64,000 nt of DNA from Ditylenchus dipsaci (Eukaryota; Nematoda; Chromadorea; Rhabditida; Anguinidae). The number at the start of each line of letters is the position of its first letter. Within the stretch, counting starts at the first letter, position 1. Below, in pieces: positions 23,539 to 35,100 of the stretch. The notes beneath the pieces are model-generated. The model ran no database searches. It was not told where the DNA came from and saw only the letters and a program-made list of their open reading frames with translations. The translations under genes were made by a program, and so were the position numbers. Location of the stretch: assembly GCA_004194705.1 (NCBI GenBank), contig SADC01001389.1, positions 1-64,000 on the forward strand, read 5' to 3'.

Positions 23539-23964
23539 TAGGGTTGTCGGCTTGGCCTTATGCATATTTGAAAATTTTTGGATGCTTTTTATATTTTAGC
23601 TCTAGTTTCATGATATTTTTCATCTCTATAATAGCGCAAATGAAAGTTTAGAATCTTGGCTACACATTGGTATATAAAACTTGTGCATTTGCAAAAAAAA
23701 TCAGAAAATTTCGTCAAGACAATTTTGGCTTGCCAAGCAGATTTCGGCTTGGGCAAGCCGAGATCGCATTTTCCAAGCCGAAATTGTTTTGATTAAAATT
23801 TCTGATTTTTTTGCAAATGCACAAGTTTTATATACCAATGTGTAGCCAAGATTCTAAACTTTCATTTGCGCTATTAAAGAGACGAAAAATATCATGAAAC
23901 TAAAGCTAAAATATAAAAAGCATCCAAAATTTTCAATATGCATAAGGCCAAGCCAACAACCCTA
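23539..23964. mobile_element. hAT-like fold-back MITE, TAGGGTTG ends
   Basis: Starts TAGGGTTGTCGGCTTGGCC and ends GGCCAAGCCAACAACCCTA; flanked by GTTATGAA at 23531-23538 and 23965-23972. The arms are nearly complete inverted copies meeting near 23750, where CTTGGCTTGCCAAGC words are repeated. Confidence 0.88.
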
Positions 23965-24000
23965 GTTATGAAGTCTGAATATTCGCGCGAAGATAAAATA

Positions 24001-24419
24001 CAGGGTGGGCCAATTTTTTTGGAACACTTTAAACGATCATAACTTTTTTCTATGATGGAATTTCGAAATTCTGTAAACGCCATTCGACTCAGAATCAAAA
24101 AACAATTTTTTTGGTGCATGGAGCTTGAAAAAAATTTTTGGTCAAAATTTTCGAATTTGCCTTGGTCTCCCCTGTGTTCTAAAAACGTCGATTTTTTGCC
24201 ACTGCTTGTTGTTGTTGTTGTGCAAAAAATCGACGTTTTTAGAACACAGGGGAGACCAAGGCAAATTCGAAAATTTTGACCAAAATTTTTTTTCGAGCTC
24301 CATGCACCAAAAAAATTGTTTTTTGATTTTGAGTCGAATGGCGTTTACAGAATTTCGAAATTCCATCATAGAAAAAAGTTATGATCGTTTAAAGTGTTCC
24401 AAAAAATTGGCCCACTCTG
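24001..24419. mobile_element. Mariner-like fold-back MITE (CAGGGTGG ends)
   Basis: Ends CAGGGTGGGCCAATTTTTTT and AAAAAATTGGCCCACTCTG, flanked by TA (23999-24000, 24420-24421). The arms are about 200 bases, nearly perfect, with a short TTG-repeat loop at 24205-24220. Matching open frames on both strands are artefacts of the palindrome. A relative lies at 38048-38510. Confidence 0.85.
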
Positions 24420-24599
24420 TATCTTCGCGCTCTTATAAAACGCGAAGGTTCGGTGAAGAACTTTTGTGATTTTGGTAAAAAAAAAATTCGTCTAAAATTG
24501 ATGTTTTGACCAAAACTTTTATTTAAAAAATGTTTTTTTCCTCTGGAAAACATGTTTTCAGTCTAAATACTGAAGATAACCTTTAAAAAAACACAAAGA

Positions 24600-24925
24600 C
24601 AAAGTTTAGTTGTAGCCAACTCTTGATGTAGTGCGCTCTTGCTATAGTGCCATCCTCGGTATAGTGCGACTTGTTCGGTGAATCGGTTGGTATTAACATG
24701 AAGCAACCATTCCCCCGCTATAGTGCGCTCTCGCCACAGTGCGTCTGTCATATATCATTGCAATTTGTTAGGTATATAGTCTACTCTCGATATAGTGTAG
24801 GTGCAAAAAGTTCGTTCTCACCTAGGGTCCGACATTCTTTTACTACCGCTATAAGTCAACTCTCGCTATATCTTGCTGCATTAGATTTGTTGTCCCTGCC
24901 TGTTGTGAGTGTTTAGGTCAAATAA
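24600..24925. repeat. Decayed Tigger-type repeat words
   Basis: The words CTATAGTGCG, TCTCGATATAGTG and CAACTCTCGCTATA recur through this stretch, resembling the terminal sequences of Tigger-like elements (compare 58369). I cannot fix the element borders. Confidence 0.45.
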
Positions 24926-24967
24926 AGGCCGATGTTGTAGATAATATTGCTGTAAAAATGGGGTATA

Positions 24968-25480
24968 GACGTTTCCCTACCAATGTTGCATTTGCAACAT
25001 TTGGTAGGGAAACGTCCCTGTGACGTTTCCCTACCAAACGTAGCATTTTTCAAATTTGGCGCTATTTGTCGAAATACACTTTTAATCAATTGCAAGATCA
25101 CGTATATCATGTATGTATGTCAGTTGGTGCAATTTTGCTAACAATAATGTTTTTCAGTATTATGCTGAAATATGCTTCGATATTTTTGTTTTTTATTTCT
25201 TTTTAGATGAATTCATTCAAATGGACTAACAAGGATATCGTAGAAACTAATACCTTTTCATTATTGTTCAAAATTTGATGTTATTGTTTCATTTGTTATT
25301 TGTTGCTTGAATAAATTTGAGAAAAAATGAATTTGCTCGTATGATATAAAATTTAAATAGTAAAAACAACAGATAAACATATAAAAAACTGAAATTTGAA
25401 AAATGCAACATTTGGTAGGGAAGCATCCCTGTGAAGTTTCCCTACCAATGTTGCAAACGCAACATTGGTAGGGAAACGTC
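24968..25480. mobile_element. TA-flanked MITE with doubly palindromic ends
   Basis: Each end is itself a hairpin of GACGTTTCCCTACCAATG and its complement CATTTGGTAGGGAAACGTC, followed by another GTTTCCCTACCAA copy. The whole is bracketed by TA (24966-24967, 25481-25482). The central about 350 bases are unlike the ends and non-coding. Confidence 0.75.
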
Positions 25481-25564
25481 TACTCACCGTAAAACATCTA
25501 AATAAATTTTGTGGGATTTTTTTTGTCGTAAAACGCTACTCTCTGCAAATTTAAATGGACGATA

Positions 25565-25935
25565 CGTAAAAATGCCACGTTCTGAAGAAAAAGTGCCACG
25601 TTTTTGTCAAAAAGTGCCACGTTTTTTCGATTCTAGTCAAGAAGGAGGAAAAAGCGCCACGTTTTAGTGAAAAAGTGCCACGCTTTGTGAAAAAGTGCCA
25701 CTTTTTGTGAAAATCTGCCACGTTTTCTGACAATACGGTTTCTTAGATAAATCAATGATTCACACCTGAAATTTTGAAGATTACCATTAGCTTGCTATTG
25801 ATATGTCCTTGGAAACAAAGCGACCAATAAAACCAGGCATATCTGTCCAAAACTAGCCAAATTAAAAAAAACGTGGCACTTTTTCGCCTTCTTGACTAGA
25901 ATCGAAAAAACGTGGCACTTTTTCTCCAGAACATG
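25565..25935. repeat. GTGCCACGTTTTT minisatellite with inverted block
   Basis: Seven or more units of about 17-20 bases built on AAAAAGTGCCACGTTTT lie in 25565-25735, and two or three complementary units (AACGTGGCACTTTTT) at 25866-25935. The unit TTCGATTCTAGTCAAGAAGG occurs once in each block in opposite orientation, so the two blocks are arms of one decayed inverted-repeat element. Confidence 0.7.
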
Positions 25936-26082
25936 GCATATTTCCGTTTTATCCAAATTTAAATCTTCGCGAATATTCACGAACATTCCGAATATTCGCG
26001 CGAAATTCGGACTTTTCAATTTTCGCGCAAATATCACAACTCTAGTAAAATTCTTTCTCTTTTCAAAATTTGAAGTTCTAAA

Positions 26083-26205
26083 CTAGGGTTGACCAATTGA
26101 CTGGTCAAATAAAACTCGTTCAATTGACCGGCAAATAAAAACTCGTCAATTAATCGGTCAATTAACAGCAATTGACCGAAAATCGGTCAATTGTAAAATA
26201 TATTT
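26083..26205. repeat. TAGGGTTG-type end with CAATTGACCG words
   Basis: Begins TAGGGTTGACCAATTGACTG and continues as repeats of the word CAATTGACCG and its complement CGGTCAATTG. Resembles one end of the hAT-like word-repeat elements, but I found no matching right end. Confidence 0.5.
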
Positions 26206-26209
26206 GAAT

Positions 26210-27026
26210 AATTAGTGTCTCGAGAGAAATTCAAATTTTGACGATGACTTTTAATTTTTAAGAGTAGTTCAAATAGCAAATCAAGCATGCTGAACACAAT
26301 TCGGTGTCAGAATTTCAGGTTAGTCTAGCGGTGAAAAAAAATTCCGTTTAAATGCTTCTTGAAATATTTGTTAATTTTTTCGAAACAGTCGCTTAACATT
26401 TCAAAGACCTTGTTTTTTCATACTTTGAAGCCTTTTTCGGTGCATTTTAGTTGCTCTTTTAAATGGCATGTCAGGTTTGCTGAACAAAGAGCCGTATCCT
26501 ACCTAATTTTGCCTTTTTTAGTCAAAAAAATCGTTTTGTAAACATATCCTAATTGTTTCTTTGGGTCAAAAATTTTACACTTAGGTATCATAAACCTACA
26601 ACAATATCGAAAAAAGGTTGATTAGTCTAGAGCACCTACTTGCAAGAAGGATAACGAGGGATATCTCCTGAACCTGTACAAAAGCCATAGGTGACCATAG
26701 GCGTACGCCTTCACTTATTATATGCCACTTATATGCCATTAGAAAGCTCTTTTCACAAGCTTTCTAACAGCTATAAACTTGATCGGATCAAGAATCCAAA
26801 ATGACGGTAGCGAAAAAACAGTCAATTTTAGGCGCTTGTGATTCAAGCCAATTTTTAATGCCGTTTAAATTTTTTGGACAACAAAGAGACCCCAGGTTCA
26901 TAAATGAAATTATTCAGCATGAACACCGACATCCCAGAAAATCACTTTCCAGCTCTTCTTTGATGTCGGCTCATCATTACAAAACCAGCTTCTTAAGCTG
27001 GAAACCTGAGAAAAAATTCTGGAAGG
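26210..27026. other. No gene seen
   Basis: AT-rich; a 91-codon + frame (26801-27076) has mixed composition and runs into a G-run of the next MITE, so I do not call it. Nothing else recognised. Confidence 0.35.
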
Positions 27027-27034
27027 GGTGCATA

Positions 27035-27158
27035 CAGGGCCGCAATGGGGGGGGGGGGGGTGGTGTCGTAGGGTAATTAACCCCCCCCCCCTCTTGACCG
27101 TGAAAATTAGGCAAATTATCCCCCCCCCCCCCTTGAGAAAGTTCAAGTTGCGGCCCTG
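27035..27158. mobile_element. 124-bp hAT-like MITE with long G and C runs
   Basis: Ends CAGGGCCGCAA and TTGCGGCCCTG; 8-bp duplication GGTGCATA at 27027-27034 and 27159-27166. The body is little more than runs of G and C with GGGTAATTAACCCC in the middle. CAGGG is a common hAT terminus. Confidence 0.88.
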
Positions 27159-27269
27159 GGTGCATAGTATTTTCTCAAGCAGCAAATTCACAATTCTCAG
27201 CAGTTGTGTGAAATCAAACTTTTAATAACATACACCCTCTGAACCAATCCCAGCTGTAGCTTATATAGA

Positions 27270-27340
27270 GAGTATATTATACGGACATACCTTACTTGCG
27301 ACCGGACCCAGGCGTAGCTTAGAGAAGTTTGACTGTATTA
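27270..27340. repeat. Tigger-like terminal remnant
   Basis: Ends GAAGTTTGACTGTATT after GGACCCAGGCGTAGC, the complement of a CAGTCAAACTTC.. terminus followed by CTGGGTCCGG. It matches the right end of the MITE at 59123-59277 (GGTCCTGGGTGTATC, TTTGACTG). Confidence 0.5.
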
Positions 27341-27711
27341 AATTTCATGCTAATTTTTATAAATTTTACAGAAACTTTTTTCATGGATTTATCCAAACAG
27401 CAAATATGAACTACTGTTCCCATTTATGACAATATTTTTATTGCATTTTACACAAAGCTAATTTCAGCAAATTAAAAACAAAATTTCACAATTTGAATCT
27501 TATCAACAAGTAATTAGTCTTGACAATGCAAGTGCACCAAGCAAGTGCACCATTAAAAAAAGATATAATTTGATAGCCTTTTAGCGTGAAAAATAGCACG
27601 TCCCACGATATACATTCTAGACTTATTCTCTACTTGTGAAATGCTTTCTGAGAATTGGATGGCTGAATTCTTTTCAAGAATTACAAAGCTATTCAATAAG
27701 GAGTACTACCT

Positions 27712-29188
27712 GAAGTCTTTTCGATGGTCTGCTTGGTTCCTCCACTCTCATGTGTTGCATGGACTGTACCAAAGAATTGTCCAGCTCACCAGCATTTAGC
27801 ACAGCTCTATTTTTCAAATATTCCGCCAGTGCCTGCTCTTCTACCATGTCCTGAATAAGCTCCCAAGTCTGTGGATATCCTCCAGGATTTTCCATGCAGC
27901 GCCTAATTTCGACTTCAAAATGAGCAGGAGATCTCATGTCTTTTTCGTGATCAAATTTTTGCTAAAAACAAAATGATATTTTTAGACTCAAAAGTAAACA
28001 GAAAGCAGGATACCGAAGTAATTCTATGTTGGATGTGTTAAATTCTTGACTCTGTCCTAAAAAGTAGTTCACTAAATATTCAGTTTCGTCTAATTGCTAA
28101 TGAAAAAAACCGGCCATGAATCTGTCGCGTTCAACAAATGACTCCCAAACACTATTCTGTATGTGTGCTAGTTCAGTATTTCGATCAAAAGAGTCAGATG
28201 TTGATGCCTACAATTCACCAGATACAATATGGAGTATCTTCAAAACTTTTCATACGCTAAAAACAAAAAAGAATAGTTGTTTCTTGATATTTTCTTACAT
28301 GAAGCTAGTTTTTTAGAAAAAAAATCTTTGACCAAAACTTGCCTTGGAGAACCAAGGCTAACCAATTCGAAAGAGTACCCAGATACTCCAAAAGGATGGA
28401 AATTGAACATAGTTTCCAATACTGGGGCCTACCGCGTAAATAAACTCTGGTATGCATGCTTTTCATGCATCCAGAGTCACTTTCGAATGATTTGTGTCTA
28501 AGGTATGTGGGTGTGCGCATCTCAACCGCAAGCCTCCTTGCCCCCAAAAAGGATCAGGAGGTTTAAAGGGTTCAAGATGCGCGCACAAACTTACCTTGGA
28601 GGTAGACTGCTTTTGCTGAGCTTCAAGGACCAACAAATATATATCCTAATTTTTTATCCCTTTAAACGTATGAAAATTACTTAGGAGGCGTTTGATTATG
28701 ATTTAAATAATTTATGAAGTGCGCTTACCGCACTAAATAAGCTCCAAGTATGTTTCAAAAAAGAACATTTGACTATTTTTAAGAATAAAATCATTTTATT
28801 CAGTGGTTATTGCCAAACAAATTTAGACGTAAAGTTTCAAAAAAATATTTATTATTCAAAAAAAGTATCGATATATTTAAAAAGCACCGAGATGCCATAT
28901 AAAACATCACGATCACCTGTCTCATCCATTCCAGTGACGACGATTCCATGTCGGCTAATGGGCGAGCAGCCTGTCTGAACGCATTGAAACCACTGCTGTT
29001 CAATGGATTTGCGTGAGTCATGACTCTAGACCAGTTTATGGATGTTGTAAAAGACTGCTGATCTCTATAAGGAGGCTTCCGCCATTTCTGTCGGGAATCC
29101 CGTGACTGAAACACTTTAGTAATAGTAATTACGACGAAAGCCTTAAACACTTACAGAATTGGTTGGTCTATTGCTCCGGACTTCCATC
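27712..29188 (-). CDS. Unrecognised protein, two or three internal/5' exons
   Basis: Minus-strand exons that join in phase: 29188-29151 (MEVRSNRPTNS, donor GTAAGT), 29104-28919 (SRDSRQKWRKPPYRDQQ ... ESSSLEWMRQ, flanked by TTTCAG and GTGATC) and 27960-27712 (QKFDHEKDMRSPAHFEVEIR ... SRPSKRLQ, flanked by TTTTTAG and GTAGTA). The encoded segment is hydrophilic and charged, with a helical WELIQDMVEEQALAEYLKNR stretch and no transmembrane or signal segment. I do not recognise the family. No 3' exon was found before the NCBP2AS2-like gene 4.4 kb downstream. The intron of about 960 bases holds a GTCTAAGGTA repeat (28410-28600). The upstream ATG is preceded by a possible acceptor, so the true start may be further 5'. 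Confidence 0.5.
28410..28600 (-). repeat. GTCTAAGGTA hairpin repeat copy
   Basis: Reverse-orientation copy of the 17330-17525 repeat: GGTATGCATGCTTTTCATGC palindrome first, then GTCTAAGGTATGTGGGTG and the complementary arm ending CTTACCTTGGA. It sits in an intron of the unrecognised minus-strand gene. Confidence 0.7.
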
Positions 29189-29199
29189 TCATTGCAAAC

Positions 29200-32160
29200 A
29201 AATGAATTAAAAAGAAAAATTCCATAGCTTCAGCCAAAAAAATAAGAATTTCAAACAAAATGCCAAGATTCAAGGGGAATTTAAATTCAAAACATTTTAG
29301 TTCATTCCTGAAAATAAATTTGGCGCAAATGTTATGAAGGCTGTAACTGAAATGCGTTTTCAAAAGCCTGAAATTCACCCTCAAATATCTGAATTTCGGC
29401 CTCAAACTCTATATTGATCTTTTTCTTTGAATTTTGTTATAATTTTGTTATTCTTTTACACGAAATTAAGATATTTCACGGTGAATTTCAGACTTTAGAG
29501 GGTTCAATTAATTTGAGCCATGTTGTAAATTGATCTTTTCCTATGATGGACTGGCGTAAAAACGTTGTTTTTGTCAATGACAATCGGCTAATTAAATCAG
29601 TACTGTTGTTAAGAAATAATAGTTGGCCTGTTTTAGCACAATTTTTGTTTTATTATCCTCAAACAACTGCTCAATAATATGCAGGCTTAGGATTTCTGGC
29701 TCTAGTTTCTAAAACATTAATTAATCACTTGATAGTACATAAGCCTATACTAAATCTTTTAAAATCCAGCAAAAATCAATTAACTCAGCAGGTGGGTCAG
29801 TCCTGTTTAAATTAATCAATCAGTCAAGAAGCACCTTTTCACTCTTACTTCATTGCTTGCTTTCAATCAATAATTCTATTTCCGATCTCTAAACTTCCGC
29901 CCAAAAAGTTAATTGAAGCAAAAAGCAAGGACATTTAAATTAACTATATTCCTTTTTGTGTCTCCCACCTAGCCAGTGCTGACACCTTTAAAGCAGATAG
30001 GTTGGTGGTAACCTTGAGTTTAGGCTGCACCCTCTGTTTCAAAAATGACTTTTAGGCGCAACTTTCAATGAACACATAATTGGATAGCGGGTTACACCTG
30101 TAGACTAGGTAGAGGCTTAGTGAACAATTGACGTGTTAATTTATAAAAAATATCTCAATTACCGTAAAACCGGGTTCCTGTCTGTACTTTATTTAAAGAT
30201 TTGTACTTTGTTTGGCAGTGGCAAATCAGCACCCTAAATCTTTAAAAATTTTGAGTTTTAAAAAAATGATCTGAAGACTAAGGCGCCACTAAAAAATGAC
30301 AATCTAAAAAAGCATTTTTACATTCAATGCATTTGCAAGAACCTTTGCAATCCCAATATTGATCTTCCCAATTCAATTTTTTATTCTACACAAGTTTTTA
30401 TGACATTGCAAAACCCAGTTGTCAACAAAATAGGGCTCCGAAAACACTTATTAGGCAAATTTCGCCACTTTTAACCATGTAATTTTTAGAGGTTCTATGG
30501 TAACTTATGTTTAACCTCTTCCAAAAAAATCTGTAATTTTTTGAGCTGTCAAATTTTGACCCTGGTAGCGAATACCAATTAACCAACCCCCTGCTCCTTG
30601 TGGTTATTAGCTACTACGGCTGAATTTTTTTACATTATTCCGGCAGATTGCTTGTACCAACTTGCTATCATCTCCTTGCAGCACGGTCGGAAATAAAATT
30701 TGAAAAGAGTCATTTTAACCACTGATTTTATTCTATTTCGAAGTGAAATTATAAAAATAAAAAATATTCGGGGGTCCTACAAAAGGCATAACCATTTCCA
30801 CCCGTTCCTTACATTCATTAATATTTACAAAGGTGTGAGGATATCTAGCAAGGTTGGTGATTATTGCCTTTTGTGTTCTCATTGAACACCACCCACTTTT
30901 ATTCCTCTTCCATCTCTTACCCCTTTTTCTCTGCTGCTTATTGGTAATAGAAATAATATATGGGGCGAGCAAATATACACACACATATTTATCTCACCCA
31001 CAGCCAGTCCAATCAATTATCTCTGCTGTGCACTACCCAACTTTTGACTTAAGTCTAGGGAGCTACTGCAATCACCCTGGTTAAACTCTCCTGCTCCATC
31101 ACTCTTCACCAAAGCAACAAATGTTGTAGCAGTTGCCTGGCCAGCAGCCCCCCCCTCCATCAACACATCATTTCGGTCAAATGAAAACAGCCTAGCCCTC
31201 ATAGTTGACGGGTGATCGGGGGGTGTCTGCCCGTGGTTGTTGAGTAGGCGGCAGCCTTGTTTTACCCGCCCTTTCTATGCCCCTCTTCTTCATTTTCCCT
31301 GGGCCATTGCTTGCTGGCTGTCTGTCTGGAGAGAGGGTGCCCGCTGGACTGCTACTACTACTGATGCCTCTAGTCTTTTTTGTACAACCAACAACCTTGT
31401 GGTTGGCAAGATTACCCTTTTGAGTGACCGTAGGCATTTAGAACACTTTTAGTAATCTTTTTTTTCAAAAAGCTTCTGAAGAATTTGCTCAAAAACTGAG
31501 CTTTGTTGTCATGGTGCGTTATTTGTTGCTTTTTCATTTATACCAGTGCCCTATTCCACTAACTGCAAATTTTGCACTTTGCAAATTTGCAATTTAATGC
31601 GACAGGTCCGATGAAGTTCAGGGCTGCCAAGTGCACTTTATTTAATGGTTTGTAATTCATTAGGGACCCTAAATCTTTGGAACTGTTGAGATTTTACATC
31701 AAAATCTTTATTTTTATTGCTCAAAACTCAAAAGAGCACTCGATAAAATGGCAATTTTTGACGATAAATGACCAAATTGTACTTTATCTTAAAAAAATTT
31801 ACTTTATTTCAAAAATTGAGTTGGCAGCCCTGAATTAAACGCACTCATACTAAAGTTACAATTATTTGCTAGAAGTGCTCAACTGAATAGCTAAATCTAT
31901 TTTTTGCAGATCTTTTTTATTTGTAACCATCGAACACACACAAGAGTTCTTTTTATCTAATGTAGTCGCCTACTTAACCCGCTTCTACTCTATCAAGTGC
32001 GTTCCCGCTGCTACTATTGCTACTAGTATTTGTTGTGTGTTCAATGTTGTTTTGTTAATCCACAGGCTAATTTAATTGGTTAATCGTGCATTCTAAAAGT
32101 TGTCTCTCCAATTAGCAAACATGCCCTAAAATAGGGCTGCTTTTTTTTGTTGCACATCCT
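29200..32160. other. Intergenic; C/T-rich unique stretch at 30880-31420
   Basis: No exon recognised. A partial AGTAGCGAATACC end lies near 30567. From about 30880 to 31420 the composition becomes pyrimidine-rich and unlike the transposons, similar to 4950-5660 and 57480-57900. It could be regulatory sequence of the downstream cyclase-like gene, but no specific element is visible. Confidence 0.4.
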
Positions 32161-32180
32161 TTACAATCTTTTAATTGCAG

Positions 32181-35100
32181 GATTTATTGATGGAGGATGG
32201 TTGGAAAGGATTGGAGAACAATATTTATCTAACATTTATGATTTGTGGCTGAATTATCGACCTTTTCAAAAATTATTAATTCGCCCCATGTTTGGTCTTA
32301 AAGGTTTGGAGATGCACACCTAGAACGACTCTACATCCACCAACAACTTCACCATCATGGAGCTGTGTTGGTGTATGTGTTGTGCGTGTTTACTGCAGCC
32401 TTGCTATTGTTGGCACTCAACCACTTGCCCAATCCAGATATGACTTTGTTACTAGCCACTATTTCGGCTGCCTGTGCTTTAGGTGGGTCAGGATTTCGAT
32501 TATAGATTTAATATAAACTTTTGAAATTATAAATTCAGTTTACTGTCGCGTTTGGCAAAAAATGTCGATTCAAGCTAAAAACTTAAATAAATTTAAGGCC
32601 CGATAAAACGATACCCCTAAAACTTCGTTTCCTTTTAACTAATGGTCAAAAGTTCCCCGGACAGTTTTCAGGCTGATTTTTTAGTAGGGACATCTACTAT
32701 CCGAAAAATTGAAAAAACTTGGATTTTGGTCACTTTTTAAAGAAATTGATTTTTGAAAGGCTATAACGCTCAGATTTCAAAAAAGAAATATGTACGATGT
32801 GTTTATACCTCTTTAACCGTGCTACATGAAAGTGCTGAGATGTTGTCGTAACTCTTTATTTTTAATTGAACTTTTGGTTACTTAAGATGGTGAAAATTTT
32901 TGCCAACTTCTCCAAATTACCTCACAAATGCTGATATTTCCTTAAAGATCTCGTTAAATTCAATATAATATTTGAAAGAGGAGATATAAGGTGAGAGGAG
33001 ATGCACACACCCATGCGTTTGGAAAACTTTATCGAAAAAATTTCAAAAAAAAAACCCGTCTGAAAACTGTCTCAGAAATTTTTGACCGCCACTTACTACT
33101 AAATTTTTCGCGACCTTTTTTACTCGATCATGTTTTACCTCGGTTTTTGGAGTCTTTTGCCAAAACTTATCCGTCGCAAACGTCGCAAAGATTTCTATTT
33201 TATCAGTTGTTTTTCAAAACTTCTACAGTTTTGGCCAGTATAATAACTTAAAGGGGCAAACCCACGCTATTAAGAGGTGGTGCCTGGGAATTCAAAATGT
33301 TTCCTAATCATTAAGCCTTTGTACTAATTTTTCAACTTGTTTCTAGCAAAGCCATACATAAAATTAAATTCTAGGCCTTGTTTTGTTAGAACCAAGCTGA
33401 AAAATCCGCACAGAAGTTCTAATGATTAGTAAAAAATTTGAATTCCCGGACACCACCTCTCATTAGCGTGGGCATGCCCCTTTAACGCCATCCTCTATTA
33501 TTAAATATGTTGTATGTTTGCAGCCCTGAACATTCTTCTCAACATCCAGTCAGCTGCTCACCAACATGGTACAGTTGTGGCAATAGTTGGAGATTAGACA
33601 ATTTATATTCAAAAATATAATAGTAGTTTATCATAAGTGAGATTTTAAGGATGTTGGCTAAGTACAACAGTGTTGTGCATGTTGCCAGCTGGAGGTCAAC
33701 ATGCCCTTCTGCCTGTAATTATTGCCCATTTCGCTCTGTACACACTCTTTCCTTTCGGCATATTTCCCACTTTGGGCATTTGTTCTACGCTGTCTTTGGC
33801 TCAGATTACTGCCTTTATTCTTCTTCCTAGTCAGTCGTTGTTTACTCTTGATCAGGTCAGTCTGTGTTTTATTATTAAATTACAATAGAAAAAATACAGT
33901 AGTTAAAACATAATGCAATTAAATAATTTAAATATTCGGCACTTGATTTTTTTGGGTTTTTGGTAGTTTAGTACGGGCAATTTTTTTGTACCAAATTTAC
34001 CTTTCCGTTCCAAATTTATTTTCTTTCTATCAATTGGTCAAAACCACAGAGGAGACCATGCACCTGAAAATTTTTTGCAATGAAAGTCTAATACTCTTTT
34101 CTAAAGGAGAATAGAATTTTTCTGTAAGTGCTTGGTCTCCGGCAGCTTTATAAGGATTAAATTTTGGCACAAAAAAGTGAATTTAGTAACAATCTGGTAC
34201 TGAATTTGGTAGTGAAAAGAGTATTGTCCGTTTAGTACATACGGTGTCCCTTCCTCTATATCTCAAAAAAGAATGAAAAAAGTTGTAAGACTCAAAAAAA
34301 CAGAAGTCCAAAAGCCTTAAAAAATGAGACAGAAAGAAGTCAAGATCACTGCCCCGGAATTATATTCATAAGAAATTGAAACCCAAAATTTTTGTAAGAA
34401 AATTTGAATTTTTTTATCTTTTTTACCCAGTTTCTTCTATAAATTTATATTTTATTCGCACATTTCCAAAATAGGAAAAGCTAAAATAAAAGTGTAATTT
34501 TTCAAAAAGGTGTTGCAAGGAATGTCATTAAAATGTGTAATAAATTGTGTCCAAAAATACACAAACAAGCAGTTAAATCCCTCGCAAATCTCTTGCAAAT
34601 CTACTCCATATCCAGACAGATCTATTGTCTGCCCTTGCATAATCTCTTAAATCAAAATCCGCCCTCCTGATGACAACAGATTTATTATTGACAGAGCCAG
34701 GGAAGCGGCAATCACTGCCCCCCCCTCTCTTCCCTTTGTTATGAATTGAAAATAGATGCAGCATATGGAGGGGTGAAACCCAATGCCAGTGCCAAGGGGA
34801 CCCACTTTGTCATGGCACACCATGAATTCTGGGGGCTGCTTTAAGCGGGATTGACTAGCAGCAGTGCCAAATTCCCTTGGAAGTTGACATTCTTCTCCTC
34901 CTTAATTCACTGCTTTGTTGATGAAGTCCTCTTTTCGGGGCTGAAACCACACAAAAACATTTTGGGAGACAACTTTTTTATTTTGGTCAACTTATTTAAC
35001 GGAACATTGAGCAGTGGTGGAATTATTGTTTTTGTGGTGAGTATAATGAGGCAGGTTTCAAACAGCAGGAGCAGCAATAAACAGACAAGCAAGTAAAAAA

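Noticed and set aside
24052..24469. Matching open frames on both strands (MMEFRNSVNAIRL...)
   Set aside because: They are the two arms of the palindromic MITE 24001-24419 read on opposite strands, not genes.
25565..25735. Regularly spaced repeats that might suggest a CRISPR-like array
   Set aside because: Units are imperfect, spacing is short and uneven, an inverted block exists, and the genome is an animal's; this is a minisatellite.
27028..27225. Proline- or glycine-rich frames on both strands
   Set aside because: Produced by the C and G runs of the 124-bp MITE 27035-27158.
30700..30885. SSKVGDYCLLCSH, reminiscent of the cyclase motif GDCYYC
   Set aside because: It lies upstream of the transmembrane exons, the spacing is off by one residue, and nothing around it resembles a cyclase domain.
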